The notes under the pieces are model-generated. The model did no database searches. It saw only the letters and a program-made list of their open reading frames with translations, and was not told the DNA's origin. Below, one piece after another: positions 50,815-58,604 of a stretch of DNA of 64,000 nt; position 1 is the first letter of the stretch, and each line of letters begins with the position of its first letter. The translations under genes were made by a program, and so were the position numbers. The DNA lies in NCBI RefSeq assembly GCF_028069655.1, contig NZ_JAMCOS010000001.1, forward strand, positions 2,882,001 to 2,946,000, given 5' to 3'. The DNA is from Acidovorax sp. NCPPB 4044 (GTDB lineage: Bacteria > Pseudomonadota > Gammaproteobacteria > Burkholderiales > Burkholderiaceae_C).

Positions 50815-52338
50815 TCACGATTGCCCGGCGCCACGCGCGCCGGATGCGGGCGCCGTGCCCGGCACGGCCGGTGCAGCCGGCCCGGCCGGCACGGAGGCCG
50901 CGCCCTCGGCGGCAGACCGCGGGCCGTGGCGGCGGCCACCCTCGCCCCCGCCCTCACTGCGGGCGTCGCCCCCCGCGGGCCACGACGCGCCGGAAGCACG
51001 CTGGCGCCGTCCCGGCGCGCCGGCGGCACCGCTGGCGCCGCCGCGCGGACCGCTCGCGCCCTGCGCCGGCCCCTGCAGCTGCACGCGGGCGCCATCGCGC
51101 AGGCGGTCGCCGCCCTCGGTCACCACGCGGTCGCCCGGCTGCAGCCCCTCGGTGATCGCGATCCACTCCACCGTGGCCTGGCCGCGGCGCACCTTGCGCA
51201 TCGTCACGGTGCGGTCTTCGTTGATCACATACACGAAATCCCCGTTGGCGCCCGTGCGCACCGCCGTCACCGGCACCACCAGCGCCGGCACCTCGCGCAG
51301 CTGCAGCCGCACGTTCACGAACTGGTTGGGAAACAGCTTGCCGTCCGCGTTCTCGAAACGCGCCTTGCCCTTGACCGTGCCCGTGGTGGTGTCCACCAGG
51401 TTGTCCAGCGTGGAGAACCGCCCCCGGGCCAGTTCGCTGGTGCGCGTGCGGTCGCTCGCGGCCACCGTCAGGCCGGCGGGCGCGGCGGCATCGGCCGCGC
51501 CCTGCACGTCGGCCACGCGGTCCTGCGGGATGGAGAACTGCACGTCGATGGGTGCCGTCTGCGTGATGGTGGCGATGCCGGCCGTGTCGCCCGTGGTCAC
51601 GTAGTTGCCGGCATCCACCGTGCGCAGGCCGATGCGGCCGCTCGATGGCGCGGTGACGCGCGTGTAGTCGAGGTTGAGGCGCGCGGTGCGCTCCTGGGCC
51701 CGGTCGGTCATCACCGTGCCTTCGAGCTGCTTGACCAGCGCGGCCTGGGTGTCCACGTCCTGCCGCGCAATGGAGTCCTGCGACAGCAGCGTGCGGTAGC
51801 GCTCCAGCGTGATGCGCGCGTTCTCCAGCTGCGCCTCGTCGCGGCGGCGCGTGCCTTCGGCCTGCATCAGCGCCTGCTCATAGGGCCGCGGGTCGATCTG
51901 CGCCAGCACCTGGCCCTTGCGCACCGTCTGCCCTTCCGTGAAGAGCACCTGGGTGAGCACCCCCGAAACCTGGGGCCGCAGCGTGACCGTCGCCACCGAG
52001 GTCACCGTGCCCAGCGCATCCAGCGTGACCGGCAGGCTCGCCATGCGCGCCGTGGCTTCCCCCACGGTCACCTGGGCGCGGCCGCCACCGCCCCCCGGGC
52101 CGGGGCCGGCAGGCCCTGCGGGCCCACCCGGTCCGCCCACGGCCGGAAACCCCGCCCCGCCCACCGGGGCCTTGGAGCGCTGCACCAGCCACCACGCGCC
52201 GCCGCACAGCAGGGCCACCACCAGCAGCGCCACCGCGGAGCCCAGCCACCGGGCGCGCCGCCCGGGGCGCCGCGCGGCCCCTTCGGGGTAGGCGGTCGGG
52301 GCTGCGGGCGGAGCGGCGTTCGGATCGTGTGGACTCAT
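50815..52338 (-). CDS. RND periplasmic adaptor (MuxA/MdtA-like)
   Basis: A 507-residue membrane-fusion protein. One helix (about residues 33-50, [20 protein letters not shown]) anchors it. After a Gly/Pro-rich linker the biotinyl-lipoyl fold shows [38 protein letters not shown], then a coiled-coil hairpin and beta-barrel with [24 protein letters not shown]. The last 85 residues are Ala/Gly-rich and probably disordered. It is the first gene of the four-gene efflux operon, matching muxABC-opmB order. The start at 52338 is preferred to a longer frame. Confidence 0.92.
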   Translation of the reverse strand: MSPHDPNAAPPAAPTAYPEGAARRPGRRARWLGSAVALLVVALLCGGAWWLVQRSKAPVGGAGFPAVGGPGGPAGPAGPGPGGGGGRAQVTVGEATARMASLPVTLDALGTVTSVATVTLRPQVSGVLTQVLFTEGQTVRKGQVLAQIDPRPYEQALMQAEGTRRRDEAQLENARITLERYRTLLSQDSIARQDVDTQAALVKQLEGTVMTDRAQERTARLNLDYTRVTAPSSGRIGLRTVDAGNYVTTGDTAGIATITQTAPIDVQFSIPQDRVADVQGAADAAAPAGLTVAASDRTRTSELARGRFSTLDNLVDTTTGTVKGKARFENADGKLFPNQFVNVRLQLREVPALVVPVTAVRTGANGDFVYVINEDRTVTMRKVRRGQATVEWIAITEGLQPGDRVVTEGGDRLRDGARVQLQGPAQGASGPRGGASGAAGAPGRRQRASGASWPAGGDARSEGGGEGGRRHGPRSAAEGAASVPAGPAAPAVPGTAPASGARGAGQS

Positions 52339-52651
52339 GGCGTCGGGCAAGGCGGAATCAATCGGAGGGGACACGTCCCGGCGCACGGGCAGGGGCCATG
52401 CGGTGCGGGCGCTCCATCGTAGAAGCTCAAAGTAGCGGTTTTTCCAATGCCGTGCGAAGAAACGTAAATCCCCTACATCCCCGCCCCAGCCGCTCTCCGT
52501 TCGCGGCGCGGTGGGCGCAACTCGCGGCGCCCGGGCGGCATCCCGTCGCCCGGCGCTGGTGCGGGCAGCGGCAGGGCCTGACAGTGCGCTCCGGGCCTGC
52601 GCACCACCCCGGCCCGCCCACCCCACATTCCCCCCTTGCCGGAGACCCGCC

Positions 52652-52960
52652 ATGCCCCTCGAACCGAACACTTCCTCCTGCCCCGGACATCTTCACGGGC
52701 AGGAACGCCTGGCCCACCGCCGCGCGCGCGCCAAGCTGGGCTGGCTGCTGCACGCCAGCGTGTATGTCTGCGTGAACCTGGGACTGGCCGCGCTGGCGGC
52801 ATGGCAGGGGCGGCACTGGGCGGTGTTTCCCGCGCTCGGGTGGGGCATCGGCCTGCTGGCCCACGGCGTGGCGGTGGCGCTGCGCGGCCGCGGCGTCGGC
52901 CTGTACGAGCGCCTGCTGGAGCGCGAGCGCGCCGCGCTGGTCCGCCAGGGCCACACCTGA
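52652..52960 (+). CDS. 2TM-domain small membrane protein
   Basis: A 102-residue protein with two hydrophobic segments (about 33-50 and 55-75) after a short soluble start, containing AHRRARAKLGWLLHASVYVCVNLG, and ending with GLYERLLERERAALVRQGHT. This fits the 2TM domain often encoded beside or fused to LytS-type kinases. It lies 77 bases upstream of such a kinase, which supports a role in the same signalling unit. Function is otherwise unknown. Confidence 0.82.
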   Translation: MPLEPNTSSCPGHLHGQERLAHRRARAKLGWLLHASVYVCVNLGLAALAAWQGRHWAVFPALGWGIGLLAHGVAVALRGRGVGLYERLLERERAALVRQGHT

Positions 52961-53037
52961 GCGCTGCGCCGCCCGCCGCCGGGCGCACAATCGCGTCGCC
53001 CCACGGGTTCTCCCTGCGCACCGCACCGCAACACGCC

Positions 53038-54165
53038 ATGCAGCATTTCCATTTGCGCCTGTTCCTCCGCCACGGCCTGGTCATCGCCGCCTTCAGCACG
53101 GCGATCGCCGGTTTGCAGGTGGCCTATGGCCGGGGGCCGTGGCATGTGCAGCTCGTGTATTCGCTCGGCATCGGCATGAGCAGCTGGCTGCTGATCGACC
53201 TGGGGCGGATCTGGCTGGCGCGCAACAGCCCCATCCCCTGGCCGCTGGGATGGCGCGGCTGGGCGCTGGTGGCCGTGGGCGGCTCCATCGGTTTCCAGGT
53301 CGGCTCGGCCATCGGCGACGCGTACAGCCGGGGCGTGCGGCCGGGCCTGGCCGTGCCGCCCGCGGGCGGGCCCAGTTCGGCCATGGTGACCACCGTGCTC
53401 GCCTGCCTGGCGATCTCGTTCTTCTTCTATGCGCAGGGCAAGGCCCGCTATCTCGAAGGCCGTATCGCCGAGGCCCAGCGCGACGTGGCCGAGGCGCGGC
53501 TCAAGCTGCTGCAGACCCAGCTCGAACCGCACATGATGTTCAACACGCTGGCCAACCTGCGCGTGCTCATCGCCACCGATCCGCTGCGCGCCCAGGCCAT
53601 GCTGGACCACTTCATCGCCTACCTGCGCGCCACGCTCGGCGCCTCGCGCACGGCCCTGCACCCCTTGGCCGACGAATTCGCGCTGCTGCGCGACTACCTG
53701 GAAATCATGGTCGTGCGCATGGGCCCCCGCCTGGGCTACACGCTCGATCTGCCCGAGGCACTGCGCGATCTGCCCGTGCCGCCGCTGCTGCTGCAGCCGC
53801 TCGTGGAGAACGCCATCCGCCACGGGCTCGAGCCGCAGGTCCAGGGCGGCCGCATCGCGGTGTCGGCCCGCCTGGAACCCGGTGCGCCAGCCTGCCTGCA
53901 CCTGGCCGTGCTCGACACGGGCGTCGGCCTGCCGTCGCCCGCGGCCACCCTTCCATCGGTGGCGCAGCACGGCGTGCAGGCCGAGCCCGCCGGCACGCGC
54001 TTCGGGCTCGCCCAGGTGCGAGAACGGCTCGCCACGCTCGGCGGCGCCGCGGCCTCGCTGGAGCTGGGCCCCGGCGAGGCCGGCGGCACGCGCGCGCTCG
54101 TCATCCTTCCCCTGCCCGCGCCGCCGGCCGCGGCCGAACCGCCATGCCCTCTCCAAGCGCCCTGA
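53038..54165 (+). CDS. LytS-type sensor histidine kinase
   Basis: A 375-residue kinase of the LytS/AlgZ group. Four hydrophobic segments occupy about residues 10-130, followed by a coiled coil and the His_kinase domain LLQTQLEPHMMFNTLANLRVL with phospho-acceptor H165. The ATPase has VENAIRHGLEPQ and GTRFGLAQVRERLATLGG. It is translated with the regulator downstream (22-base overlap) and probably controls it. The stimulus is unknown. Confidence 0.92.
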   Translation: MQHFHLRLFLRHGLVIAAFSTAIAGLQVAYGRGPWHVQLVYSLGIGMSSWLLIDLGRIWLARNSPIPWPLGWRGWALVAVGGSIGFQVGSAIGDAYSRGVRPGLAVPPAGGPSSAMVTTVLACLAISFFFYAQGKARYLEGRIAEAQRDVAEARLKLLQTQLEPHMMFNTLANLRVLIATDPLRAQAMLDHFIAYLRATLGASRTALHPLADEFALLRDYLEIMVVRMGPRLGYTLDLPEALRDLPVPPLLLQPLVENAIRHGLEPQVQGGRIAVSARLEPGAPACLHLAVLDTGVGLPSPAATLPSVAQHGVQAEPAGTRFGLAQVRERLATLGGAAASLELGPGEAGGTRALVILPLPAPPAAAEPPCPLQAP

Positions 54166-54980
54166 TCGCCGAAGACGAACCCCTGCTGGCCGAGGCCCTG
54201 CGCCTGGAGCTGGCCCGGGCCTGGCCCGAACTGCGGATCGCCGCGACCGTGGGCGATGGCCACGGCGCCGTACAGCAGGCGCTGGACCTGCGCCCGGACG
54301 TGCTGTGGTTCGACATCCGCATGCCCGGCCAGACCGGCCTCGAAGCCGCGCTGGAGCTGGCCGACGCCTGGCCGCTGGACGAGGCGCCCTTCCCCGCGCT
54401 GGTCTTCGTCACCGCCTACGACCAGTACGCCGTGCAGGCCTTCGAGGCCCAGGCGCTGGACTACCTGCTCAAGCCCGTGGAAGGCCCGCGCCTGCGCAAG
54501 ACCGTGCAGAAAGTGCAGGCCGCGCTGGCGGCCCGCGGCCGCGCGCAAGCCCCGGCGCCCGTCCCCCAGGCCGAGGCCGGGTTGCAGGCCCTGCTGGAGC
54601 GGCTGCGCGGGCTGGTGCCGGCGCAGTCCCCGCAGAATGCGCCGCCGGTGGGGGCCCCGCTCACCGTCATCCAGGCCAGCAGCGGCGCACGCATCCACTT
54701 CGTGCCCGTGGCGGACGTGCTGGTGTTCGAGGCGGCCGACAAGTACGTGCGCGTGCTCACCGCCGCGCAGGAATACCTGATCCGCATGCCGCTCAAGGAA
54801 CTGGCCGCGCAGCTGGAATCCGAGGTGTTCTGGCAGATCCACCGCGGCACCCTGGTGCGCGCGACGGGCATCGAATCGGTGGAGCGCGACGAATCCGGCC
54901 GGCTGCACCTGCGGCTGCGCGACCGCCCGGACCGCCTGCCCGTCAGCCGGCTGCACGCGCACCGCTTCAAGGCGATGTGA
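54144..54980 (+). CDS. LytTR-type response regulator
   Basis: A 278-residue LytR/AlgR family regulator. The receiver (about 4-128) shows IAEDEPLLAEAL, D57 in VLWFDIRMPGQTG, and FVTAYDQYAVQAFEAQALDYLLKPVE. A linker rich in Ala/Pro leads to the LytTR DNA-binding domain (about 172-278) with VLVFEAADKYVRVLTAAQEYLI and FWQIHRGTLVRATGIESVERD. It is the partner of the overlapping kinase and should bind DNA direct repeats; no target site is identified here. Confidence 0.93.
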   Translation: MPSPSALIAEDEPLLAEALRLELARAWPELRIAATVGDGHGAVQQALDLRPDVLWFDIRMPGQTGLEAALELADAWPLDEAPFPALVFVTAYDQYAVQAFEAQALDYLLKPVEGPRLRKTVQKVQAALAARGRAQAPAPVPQAEAGLQALLERLRGLVPAQSPQNAPPVGAPLTVIQASSGARIHFVPVADVLVFEAADKYVRVLTAAQEYLIRMPLKELAAQLESEVFWQIHRGTLVRATGIESVERDESGRLHLRLRDRPDRLPVSRLHAHRFKAM

Positions 54981-54990
54981 CCGGCGCGCC

Positions 54991-55024
54991 GCCGTTGCGG
55001 CCGCGCGGCAGTCCGGGCAACGGC
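54991..55024. terminator. Hairpin between convergent genes
   Basis: An 8-bp stem, GCCGTTGC at 54991-54998 with GCAACGGC at 55017-55024, loop 18 bases. There is no T-tract, so termination is uncertain. Confidence 0.4.
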
Positions 55025-55025
55025 C

Positions 55026-55670
55026 CTATCGGTTGGCCGCCAGCAGCAGCCCGCCCGCACCCATGAAGAAGCCGCCCGTGGCCTTGTTCAGCCGCACCAC
55101 GCCGCGTTGCGACCGGATCATGCGGCGGATCTGCCGGCCGCAGGTGGCGTAGACGGCCGTGGAGACGAACTCGGCCAGCAGGTACACCGAACCCAGCACC
55201 AGGAACTGGCGCGCGGCGGGCTGCGCCGGATCGATGAACTGCGGAAACACCGCCGCGAACAGGATGATCGCCTTGGGGTTGGTGATGCCCAGCAAGAACT
55301 CCTGCGCGATCAGCGCGCGCCACCTCGGGGCGGCAGGGCCGCCGGGCGCGGCCGGCGCGGCGCCCTCGCCGTCCACCAGGTCCAGCCCGCCGAACTCCCG
55401 GCTGTTCCAGGCGCGCCAGCCCAGCCAGAAAAGATAGGCCGCCCCCACCCACTTCACGGCCGTGAAGGCCGCCTCGGACGCCAGCAGCATCGCGCCCAGC
55501 CCCACCGCCGACACCGTGAGGAAGATCGCGAACGAGGCCACACGCCCGATAGTGGCCACCATGGCGGCCCCCACGCCGGCACGGATGCCGTTGTTCAGCC
55601 CACAGAAATTGTTGGGGCCGGGCGTGAGCGCGATGGCCACGGCGACGGGGGCGAACAGCAGGGCGTCCAT
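55026..55670 (-). CDS. LysE/RhtB-family amino-acid exporter
   Basis: A 214-residue membrane protein of the LysE/RhtB family. The opening ALTPGPNNFCGLNNGIRAGV matches the family motif TPGPN. Other features are AVKWVGAAYLFWLGWRAW and LLGITNPKAIILFAAVFPQFI. It has about six helices and likely exports an amino acid or related compound. No regulator of the LysG type is next to it. Confidence 0.92.
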   Translation of the reverse strand: MDALLFAPVAVAIALTPGPNNFCGLNNGIRAGVGAAMVATIGRVASFAIFLTVSAVGLGAMLLASEAAFTAVKWVGAAYLFWLGWRAWNSREFGGLDLVDGEGAAPAAPGGPAAPRWRALIAQEFLLGITNPKAIILFAAVFPQFIDPAQPAARQFLVLGSVYLLAEFVSTAVYATCGRQIRRMIRSQRGVVRLNKATGGFFMGAGGLLLAANR

Positions 55671-56070
55671 GGTGCGGGTTCCTGGAAAGAAGGGTCGGCG
55701 GGAAGAAAAACCACCCGATGGTACGCCCGCGCTCCCGCCTGCGGCACGCCGGCGACGCGCGCCGTCCGCCACGCCAGCCAGCCCGCGGCCACCAGCACCC
55801 CGCCGACGACCAAGCCCAGCGCGATGCCGGGCTGGAAGACGGCCACCATCAGCCCGCTTCAGGCATCCGCATCCCGCGGCAGAGACTGCGCCAGCCACGA
55901 CCACCGGCCCACCGGCGCCGCGGTGGCCACCAGCCCCACCAGCCCAGCAAGGCAGCGGCCACGTGCCCACGAAACCCGCCATGCCGATCAGCAGCCGCCA
56001 GAACCGCCGGTACAGCCGCGACCTGTCGCCGCACGGGCGTCGGTGGAGCATGGCGCGGCAGCCAAGCGGG
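55671..56070. other. Gap with a possible decayed small membrane-protein gene
   Basis: A 400-base gap between the LysE gene and the ABC ATPase gene. On the minus strand, 56051 to 55859 reads as a membrane-like small protein only if one frameshift is allowed near 55950: RRFWRLLIGMAGFVGTWPLP, then GLVGLVATAAPVGRWSWLAQ and a stop at 55859. Another open frame (55849-55595) overlaps the LysE gene and has a hydrophobic start. Neither is convincing. Confidence 0.25.
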
Positions 56071-56760
56071 TCAGTCCCCCAGGTCCACCACCTGCCCCCA
56101 GGGCAACCCGCCCAGCGTGTCGTAGTGCGCCACCACCACGGCCTGCCCGTGTCCCGGATCGGCCACGGCCGCCGACGGCATGCCGCTCAGCACCTCGCGC
56201 AGGTAATCCACCGACGCACGGTCCAGCGCCGCCACCGGCTCGTCCACCAGCAGCATCGCCGCGCCGCTCGCGAAGCCCGCGGCCAGCAGCACCTTGCGGC
56301 GGGTGCCGGTGGACAGTTGCTCCATGCGCTTGCCGGCATGCTCGCCCAGGCCGAAGCCGGCCACGTGCGCGGCCAGGGCCGCATCGCTCCAGCGCGGCCA
56401 CCGGGGGGCCTGCGCATCCCACCACGCGGCCGGGGTCTGCTGCTCGCCCGGCAGATCCGCGCCCTCGCCCGCCGGCCGGCCGGCCGCCAGCCGCCGCGGA
56501 TCCCTCCAGAAGACCGTGCCGGCGCCTGCCGCGGCGGTGCCGGCCTGGGGCCGCAGCTCGCCGGCGATGAGCCGCAACAGCGTGGTCTTGCCCCGGCCGT
56601 CGCCGCCGCGCAGCAGCGTGGTGCCCGGCAGGATGCGGAGGTCGAGCCCGTCGAACAGCGGCGCGTCCGCCCCCGGCGGTACGTGGCGCAGGCCGCGGCA
56701 TTCCCACAGCGGGGGCGAAGGCGGCAAGGATCGGGGGGCATCGGGGGTGGCGTCGGTCAT
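56071..56760 (-). CDS. Orphan ABC-type ATPase
   Basis: A 229-residue ABC ATPase. Walker A is LLRGGDGRGKTTLLRLIAGE (about 51-70), the signature is LSTGTRRKVLLA rather than LSGGQ, Walker B is AMLLVDEPVAALD, and the H-loop His is in VVVAHYD. It resembles the short CcmA-like or ABC-2 ATPases. There is no permease gene beside it, and the Q-loop region (EGADLPGEQQTPAAWW) is unusual. It may serve a distant transporter or a non-transport role. Confidence 0.85.
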   Translation of the reverse strand: MTDATPDAPRSLPPSPPLWECRGLRHVPPGADAPLFDGLDLRILPGTTLLRGGDGRGKTTLLRLIAGELRPQAGTAAAGAGTVFWRDPRRLAAGRPAGEGADLPGEQQTPAAWWDAQAPRWPRWSDAALAAHVAGFGLGEHAGKRMEQLSTGTRRKVLLAAGFASGAAMLLVDEPVAALDRASVDYLREVLSGMPSAAVADPGHGQAVVVAHYDTLGGLPWGQVVDLGD

Positions 56761-56954
56761 GGCATCGGGCAGGTAGCAGCGAAAGCGGCAGCGGACACAA
56801 AACAAAGCAGCGCGGCCGGGTCGGCGCCGCACGGCAAAGGCAGAAGGCCGGTGCAGCCAAGGGGGCACACATTCTGTGGCAAAACCTCCGCTGCGCTGGC
56901 CGACAATGGTCCGCTCGGCCCCATTTCTCCACCCCTTCAGGACAAGGACGGCAC

Positions 56955-57323
56955 ATGACCCTGCGTTACCTCGATTTCGACTACAGCGAAGACGGCGAAG
57001 GCTGCGGCACCTGGGACGCGATGGCGAGCGTCGGGGCCGCCCAGTTGCAGGCGCTGCACGACGAGATCGCGGCCGTGCTGGACTGGGCCCATGCCCAGTT
57101 CGGCGACGCGCAGGGCCCCATCGAGGACGGCGGGCTGTGGGATTACGACCTGCAGGCCGTCGAGGAAGTCTCCACCGTACAGACACTGCGATTCGATCAG
57201 GGCACCCGGCGCCTGGTGGCCGAATCGGGCACGGCCGCCGCGCCGCGCCACACCGTCACCCTGTCGCTGAGCGGCACCGAAGCTTTTTGCGCCGCCTTCC
57301 GCGAGCACTTCGGCCTGGCGTGA
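56955..57323 (+). CDS. Small hypothetical protein
   Basis: A 122-residue acidic soluble protein that begins MTLRYLDFDYSEDGEGCGTW and contains a regular alpha/beta pattern. I recognise no family with certainty, though the size and the FDYSEDGEGCGTWDAMA region suggest a conserved Burkholderiales protein. It faces away from the ABC ATPase gene (194-base gap) and converges on modE, with an AT-rich repeat at 57367-57420 between. Confidence 0.75.
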   Translation: MTLRYLDFDYSEDGEGCGTWDAMASVGAAQLQALHDEIAAVLDWAHAQFGDAQGPIEDGGLWDYDLQAVEEVSTVQTLRFDQGTRRLVAESGTAAAPRHTVTLSLSGTEAFCAAFREHFGLA

Positions 57324-57366
57324 GCCCCGCGCGGGCGGGGCCCGCACGCGGGCATCGGAGTGTTCT

Positions 57367-57420
57367 GGGCCTCATGCCGCCGGATTCATTGAATAGTTTG
57401 CTATTTAATCAATAGCAAAT
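57367..57420 (-). repeat. AT-rich interspersed repeat, copy 2
   Basis: Read on the minus strand, ATTTGCTATTGATTAAATAG is followed by CAAACTATTCAATGAATCCG and GCGGCATGAGGCCCA. The core of about 40 bases differs from 2787-2834 at only a few positions. It lies between two convergent genes. Confidence 0.8.
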
Positions 57421-57451
57421 CGCCCGGCGCTGGCACGCGCCATGGCGGCGG

Positions 57452-58297
57452 TCAGCCCCCCTCCACGACGGCCAGCACTACGGCGGACTCGTCCACCGAC
57501 AGCAGCACGCGCCGGCCCGCGCGCAGGCCCGAGCCGGGCGGCGCGAAGCCCACCATGCGCACACCGGCCTCCAGCTCGGCCGAGACCTCGTCGCCCGCCG
57601 CGCCGCCGCGCGACACCCGCGACGCGCGGCCGGGCCAGGCATTCGCCCCGCCTGCCGCCGCAGGACCGCTGCGCGCAGCGCTGGCCGAAGCCGCCTCCAC
57701 CCGCACCGCCGTGGCCTTGCACAGCGCCAGCACGGGGGCGCCGGGGCGCAGCCCCAGCAGTTCGGCGCTTTCGCGCGTGATGCGTGCGGCCAGGCGCAGC
57801 CCGCGCTCCGTGGCCCCTGCCGCCGCGTCCTGCTCACTTTCATCTTCTCCGGTCCCTTGCCCGCCTGCACCGCGCAGGCGCACGCGCACCACCGGCCCGT
57901 GGGATTCCAGCGCCTGCACGGTGCAGGGCCACTGGTTGCGCATGCTCGTGCGCAGGGCCAGCCGCGCGGCGGGCGGCGCGCCCTCCCCGTGGCCGGCCGA
58001 GGCCAGCACCCCCGCGCGGGCCTGCTCCAGCGCCTGCGCAGCCTGCAGCAGCGCCGTGCCGGCGGCGGTCAGCCGCGCACCGCCGCCGCCCGCCCCGCCC
58101 ACGGCACGCTCCACCAGCGGCACGCCGGCCAGATTGGTCAGCGTGTCCACCGCCTGCCAGGCGGCCTTGTAGCTCACGCCCACCGCCCGCGCGGCCTGTG
58201 AGATGGAGCCCCCCGCCCCGATCTCCCGCAGCACCGCCACGCGGCGGTCGGCCGGCCCGTGGGTCAGCGCCTCCGAGAACGCGATGGGCGGGGCCAT
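57452..58297 (-). CDS. modE: Molybdate-responsive regulator ModE
   Basis: A 281-residue ModE homologue. An N-terminal LysR-like winged helix (about 10-100) contains GGSISQAARAVGVSYKAAWQAVDTLTNLAGVPLVER. Two molybdate-binding TOBE domains follow: one around RLAARITRESAELLGLRPGAPVLALCKA and one around NAWPGRASRVSRG to the end. ModE binds molybdate and represses molybdate uptake genes. No modABC is nearby. The start is ATG 58297; an in-frame ATG at 58363 would add 22 residues. Neither has a good ribosome binding site. Confidence 0.9.
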   Translation of the reverse strand: MAPPIAFSEALTHGPADRRVAVLREIGAGGSISQAARAVGVSYKAAWQAVDTLTNLAGVPLVERAVGGAGGGGARLTAAGTALLQAAQALEQARAGVLASAGHGEGAPPAARLALRTSMRNQWPCTVQALESHGPVVRVRLRGAGGQGTGEDESEQDAAAGATERGLRLAARITRESAELLGLRPGAPVLALCKATAVRVEAASASAARSGPAAAGGANAWPGRASRVSRGGAAGDEVSAELEAGVRMVGFAPPGSGLRAGRRVLLSVDESAVVLAVVEGG

Positions 58298-58604
58298 GGC
58301 AGGGGAGGCAGCCTGTTCGGCAGATGGCGGACGGTCAGGACTCGGGCGGGGCGTGCGGGGCATCCGCGGATGATGCCGCAGCGGCCGGTGCGCCCGCCGC
58401 CGCCCGTCGCGCTTACACGGCGACACACAATGTTTTCGCGCCGAGGGATGCGCCACGGCCGAGTTCCTCCTAGCATCCCGTCCCAACTGAAAACCATCGA
58501 TCGGGCGCTGGCGATAGCTTTTGCTACAGCGCCGCAGGCGACCTCCGGCCCCCCTGCGGGCACCGGCGCACACCCGATCGCATAACAACGAGGGAGGGAG
58601 AAGC
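58298..58604. other. Divergent intergenic region between modE and rhs
   Basis: A 307-base gap that should hold both promoters. I see no gene. A strong purine-rich site (GAGGGAGGGAGAAG, 58590-58603) precedes the RHS start. The stretch CGATAGCTTTTGCTAC (58513-58528) is AT-rich for this genome. Confidence 0.5.
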
